A stretch of 23,812 bases of DNA from Lenisia limosa. Lineage: Eukaryota > Breviatea. The translations under genes were made by a program, and so were the position numbers. Below the pieces are notes generated by a model that saw only the letters and a list, made by a program, of their open reading frames with translations, was not told where the DNA came from and made no database searches. Location: positions 1-23,812 of the forward strand of contig LPNZ01005501.1 of assembly GCA_001655205.1 (NCBI GenBank). Reading direction: 5' to 3'. Shown here piece by piece: positions 19,437 to 23,812 of this stretch (positions are counted from its first letter, which is position 1; every line of letters begins with the position of its first letter).

Positions 19437-22400
19437 ATGGCTTCCATAGAGGTGTTTCAGAAGGCATTCAAAGGAGATCTCCAGGGTGTTCTTCAGCTTT
19501 TTGTTGAAAAGAAAGCTTCTATCGCTGATGTCGATCCTTTACAGGTATTTAACTGCTTAACCATGCTAAATATCTGAAACCTATGACATTTTAGGGCTCC
19601 ACTGCCCTTCATTGGGCTTCAGGAGGAGGGCAATTGGCAGTTGTTAATGCTCTTCTCAAACTAAAATCAAACGTTAGAGCAGTCAACCAGGAAGGTAACT
19701 CACCATTGCATTTGGCTTGTAAGTCCAACCATGGCATTGTTGCAAAAACCTTAATTGAAAATGGTGCCGATCCTCAACAGAAAAACAATGCTGGTCAACT
19801 GCCTTCAGATCTTCTCAAAAGTTGGTGATTGATTGCACCAATTGATTGCTTGCTGGTTCTTAATATTATTGATTGTTAATTTCTCATTGTATTTAGTTGC
19901 ATTAGAGCGACTCAGAGATGAAGGTCTGTTGAATTCGTCTAGCGTTCCAACCCTAACTTCCTTTCTTTGCCCCTCTTCTGTTTCTTTTATGGTTGTCTTT
20001 TTATGAACGTAGGATCATCCAGTGAAGAAGGAAGCAGTGAAGAGGAGTCTGAGTCTGAGGGTTCATCAGAGGAAAGTGAAAGTGAAAGCGAAGAGGAGGA
20101 GTCTTCTGAGGAGGAGAGTGAAGAAGAGGACGGTGAACAAGCTGACGCTGACACAGGCAGGAAGGAAATTACTTCTACTACTGAAGATAAGAAGCCAGTT
20201 GAATTGGTGAAAACTGAAAAGGAAAAGGAGGAAGAAAAAGAGGAAGAAGGTCAGCTAGTTGAAAGGAAAGATGATGAAAGTGAAAAAAAAGCGGAAGAAG
20301 AAAAGAAAGATACCACAGTCGAAGAAAGCCTCAAGAAAGAAGAAGAAGAAGAACAAAAGAAAGAGAAAGAAGAAGAGAAACAGATCAATAAGATAGAGGT
20401 TTCCGATCGTTTGGAGGAATTGGTGATTGAGACCGAAAAACCGAAGCTGACCAAGAAGGTGAAGAGCAAAAAGACTATCACTACTACTGTGACTGTTAAG
20501 AAGAAGAAGAAGAAGGAGATGTGGGTTTCCTGATTTTAGTTGCCCTCTCTGATTCCTTTTAGTGTCACCCCTCCTGCCAACGACGTTTCTGGTGATCTAA
20601 TTGTAAGCTTTACCCAATATCGAGCACCCCCTCACTGTTTTAGCTCCGCGTCCGTCTGATCGACAACAGTAGAAAGGTTACCAAGGGCAAAACCCTTTCC
20701 TACTCTCCACAAGCTCTCATTCAAGACGTTCTCCAGGTAAATAAAATATGCTGAATAAACAAGCCTTTCAGTGTATTGAAAGAGTTGCTCGTTCTCATTT
20801 TCAAATCCACCTAAATTGTCAGTTGCCTTTTTTACTATTCAGGACCTTGCCCACCGCTTTGAGCTTATGTCATTTGGAGACTGGGGGCTATTCATGTGGC
20901 CTGATGAAGGAGAGACTCACCGTGGCGAATGGCTTGATCCCCTGTTGACCCTCGGCACTTATTCGGTTTGAAAGCAAGTACCTTGACCATTTAACGAAAA
21001 TGAATAAGTAGAAGTGAGAAATTGGAAGTCAGACCATCTGTCTAAATAGTATATGCCTTTCAGCTTCATGTAACATCTTACTGTGTGAAATGAATAGCAC
21101 ACAGATATTGGATGACTTTCCATCAGCTAGTGCACCGCTCTCAGGCTCTCGAGTTCCGGACACGATTCCGTCCCGTCATCCTGCAGTCCACCGGAACAGC
21201 TTTTGGAAGGAAAACGGTGTTGTACGACGACTCTGCTCCCACAGGCCAACTCATTGAGGGTCTTGCGTCGGAAATAGGTTGGCTCAGTGTTATGTTGTTT
21301 ATTGCTGTTGAATACATCGCTCGTAACAGATTAGATATGCCATCACTTTCCGCAAAGGTTGCAAACTACGAAGGTGAAATGAACCATGTGGGTTCCTATT
21401 TTGGTTGCTATTTTATGATGAATCAAGTCAAGGTCCTTTTTTTTTGTCCGCTAGACCAACCCTTGTAGGTCTTCCTTGACCCACGGCGTACCCTGAGGTC
21501 GCAAACCTTCAGTGGTGATATTGAACTTCGTGCTATTTCGTCTTCAGCCCGTGGAGGCTTTGGGGCACTTGCTGGTGGGTGCTAAACTGTGATAATGATA
21601 GTATATCCTTTTTTTTCTTCTTTGAAGAGAGGAAAGTAACCTTCATTTACTGGTTTTTCAGATTATGCAGTTGAAACCCCCAAGGGTTTCTACGCTCTAT
21701 ATGTTGCCAAACCAGTTGCACAGTCCTTCGTCAGAATCAGGAAGAAGAAGAAGTTTGGGTGGTTTGGTTGATGCTACTTGGTTCTTCTTCATTTATGTTT
21801 TACCCTCCAGGTCTCTGAAAGCTATCAAACGTCGCTTTGCTGTTCTGGATGGAAATGTTCTTTCACTCTTCCACTCAGAGAAAGTGGGTATTCTCATTTT
21901 TTTGTTTTTTGGGCTTCCAAAAATGTTGTAAATGTTCTCCTTTTATAAATGATCATATTTTCAAATATCCTCCAACCCTCATTGCCGCAGAAGCAAAACA
22001 TGGATAGTGCCTTGACCATCCGTATGGAAACGTTGACTGACACTGCTGTGCTTCCCCCTGATGACCCGCGTGTTTCTGCACTGAACAAAAAGTTCCACTC
22101 GTGAGTGCAATTTTAAGTTTAATGAGAACAATCGTTAACCACACGGGTTTCCCTTCTTCCTGAGAGTTTCTTGACATTAACAACATTCACCAGATCAGAT
22201 GTTATTTTTTTAATATTATTTGCCTTTAGAACCTGCCTGGAGCTGACGACATCACGAAATGCGTTCCTATTTGTGACTGAGAGTCGAGACGATGTTTTCC
22301 TTTGGCTTGGTTTGCAATGGATAAATGGATGCAATACTGTGAGAATCAATATGATGGGTATTGGATGAGACCGCTGTTTACCACAAAGATGTCCTTCAAA

Positions 22401-23812
22401 CTGCACGCAGAAGTTATGCAGACAACCCATCTTTCTGGGCAACTAGGTTAGTTGAGAATCCAAGACTCTGATATAGTTTATATGATGTATTATACACAGA
22501 TGATATGATATATGAAACGCATAATGGAATCCTTTTTTGTTTTGCGCCGTTTACACCTAAATGTAATTATTTGACTGATGCACTTACCGCCCATGATCAC
22601 CCTAGACGTGATGCACACAACGACAGTGAATCGGAGGAGGAAGTGGAAGAAGAACAGGAGATTGAGGTGGATACTGAAGAGGAGGTTGAAATCGAAGACG
22701 ACACTCCTTTGAGTAGGTTTTTTCTCTTCCTTCCTTCATGTTTTTTTTTTTTTTTTTTTTTTTNNNNNNNNNNNNNNNNNNNNNNNNNNNNNNNNNNNNN
22801 NNNNNNNNNNNNNNNNNNNNNNNNNNNNNNNNNNNNNTTTCACACACATAGTCATTTTTTTACACATGTTTGTACATATTTTCATTATTTGTTAGTATAC
22901 ACTGAAGTTGACATTTTCCACCTCGCTTTGTATTACATTATGCCTCACGACTCAGCCCCAGTTAAGGCAGCCGTGTCGGCACCGATTACTCCGAAACGCA
23001 CCCCTGTTCGCCCCAAACGCACAGTAGGATTGCTGTTCCTTGGTAACAAAAAGACTGCAGCTACTCACCATGTTTAGCAAAACAAGAGGAGACCTGGTGC
23101 TCGTTCAGGCCCCGCCGTATCTGACCAGCCAGCTGTACAAGATGACTCTTTCAAGAACTACTCTGAAGACGATGTTGTTTGTGGGGCTATTGACTTTAAT
23201 ACTGAAAGCTGTACAACTAAAATATATATATAGTACATGTATATAATACACTTCTTGAGTTTCGGTGTTGCCTTGTTGACCCCTACCACAGGCTCGAAAT
23301 GCCAGTGTGGAAAGCGTATTCAACGGCATGTATGAGAAGGACCCTTCTTTCCGTTGGCTCTCTCCTTTGGACGTTTATTCCTCCAACTTCGCAAAACTGG
23401 CCCAGGTAGTTATAATCGCTTCTTATCGATTGTTTTTTTTTTTTTTNNNNNNNNNNNNNNNNNNNNNNNNNNNNNNNNNNNNNNNNNNNNNNNNNNNNNN
23501 NNNNNNNNNNNNNNNNNNNNNNNNNNNNNNNNNNNNNNNNNNNNNNNNNNTTATTCATCTGAAAATTAATGTATTCAGACGGGCTTTGCTCTGACCTCGG
23601 TTCTCAACTACGCCTACCCAAGTACCGTGGATGAGCGCGTACTCCACAGACCTCCCAAAAACGGTATGCTTATTTTTTGTCAAGGTTGTTAATATGTTTT
23701 CTCACTTGCCAGCCCTTTCTCTCTCCCTTGCCTCTTGCCAGTCCAACCTGAGAACCGGTATTGCTGCTGCCTTCACTGCGTGTTTGCCCTCAGACTCCGT
23801 GGGGGGGGGGGG
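19437..23812 (+). CDS. Ankyrin-repeat / talin-kindlin F0-F1-like / PH domain protein, 3' end outside window
   Basis: Probable membrane-cytoskeleton adaptor; function inferred from domains. ATG 19437. Exons: 19437-19544, 19595-19820, 19897-19923, 20013-20520, 20563-20602, 20644-20736, 20843-20965, 21105-21277, 21335-21357, 21469-21574, 21662-21761, 21811-21883, 21991-22100, 22230-22338, 22370-22446, 22606-22712, 22956-23023, 23078 to about 23175, 23292-23405, 23579-23663, 23713 to about 23798. Domains: ankyrin repeats (residues about 6-110; GSTALHWASGGGQLAVVNAL, GNSPLHLACKSNHGIVAKTL); Ser/Glu then Lys/Glu-rich linker (about 120-290); ubiquitin-like F0-like segment (LRVRLIDNSRKV, DWGLFMWP); F1-like segment (LEFRTRFRP, KTVLYDDS, FLDPRRTLRS); PH domain (about 500-630; KRRFAVLDGNVLSLF, RNAFLFVTESRDDVFLWLG); acidic, then basic proline-rich, then an unassigned segment. 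Most phases agree; 20965/21105 does not, and the intron after 22712 holds a gap. Confidence 0.9.
22764..22837. other. Assembly gap after a T run in the ankyrin/PH gene
   Basis: N run following a long T homopolymer inside the intron that starts at 22713. The downstream exon begins at 22956 in matching phase 1, so coding loss is unlikely, although a small exon could be hidden. Confidence 0.85.
23447..23550. other. Assembly gap after a T run in the ankyrin/PH gene
   Basis: N run directly after a T homopolymer, in the intron between exons 23292-23405 and 23579-23663. Both flanking exons are in phase 0, so the intron model is intact. Confidence 0.85.

Noticed and set aside
20251-20481. Serine/phenylalanine-rich minus-strand ORF
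   Set aside because: It is the antisense of the Lys/Glu-rich linker of the ankyrin/PH gene; composition explains the open frame.
22505-22712. Long frame from 22505 as a single exon
   Set aside because: The acidic part is real (22606-22712), but the upstream portion is intronic. An AG at 22605 fits phase 2 from the previous exon.
1-23812. CRISPR array, tRNA or rRNA genes
   Set aside because: No regularly spaced repeats, cloverleaf signatures or rRNA-like conserved blocks were seen. The window is eukaryotic.

Overview
The window looks like nuclear DNA from an intron-rich fungus. Three things point that way. A complete kinesin-1 gene ends in the tail motif typical of fungal kinesin-1 (IARPLRGGG). 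A transcription factor carries a textbook fungal Zn2Cys6 binuclear cluster. Introns are GT-AG, mostly about 40-250 bp, and one has a yeast-like TACTAAC branch box. Exons are small (15-500 bp) and each gene has many introns. The species cannot be named from the sequence. The talin/kindlin-like gene hints at an early-diverging fungus or close relative rather than a typical ascomycete, but that is inference. Five N gaps, four directly beside G/C or T runs, interrupt introns and possibly two exons.

Layout. (1) 83-6427, minus strand: kinesin-1 heavy chain from ATG to stop, about 25 visible exons, with probable exon loss at one or two gaps. Two copies of a small TA-flanked inverted-repeat element lie in its introns. 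(2) 6428-7059: divergent promoter region with five perfect 8-bp repeats. (3) 7060-14942, plus strand: Zn2Cys6 regulator, about 32 exons. Its introns hold a 436-bp MITE-like element, a second AATTAATTG-rich element and a perfect A-B-A'-B' inverted-repeat arrangement. (4) 14943-16900: poorly resolved, with exon-like ORFs on both strands; a small plus-strand gene ending at 16900 is the best guess. (5) 16912-19176, minus strand: unrecognised protein with hydrophobic N-terminal segments, an acidic linker and a C-terminal folded region. (6) 19177-19436: short bidirectional promoter. (7) 19437 to the right edge, plus strand: ankyrin repeats, a long acidic/lysine-rich linker, a tandem ubiquitin-like region resembling the F0-F1 part of talin/kindlin FERM heads, a PH domain, then acidic and basic tails. 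It runs off the window.

The genes are unlike each other and show no sign of a shared pathway. The most interesting content is the ankyrin/F0-F1/PH protein, the unrecognised membrane-type protein and the intronic inverted-repeat structures. Exon models were joined by hand from splice signals and reading-frame phase. Most junctions agree in phase, and those that do not are flagged.
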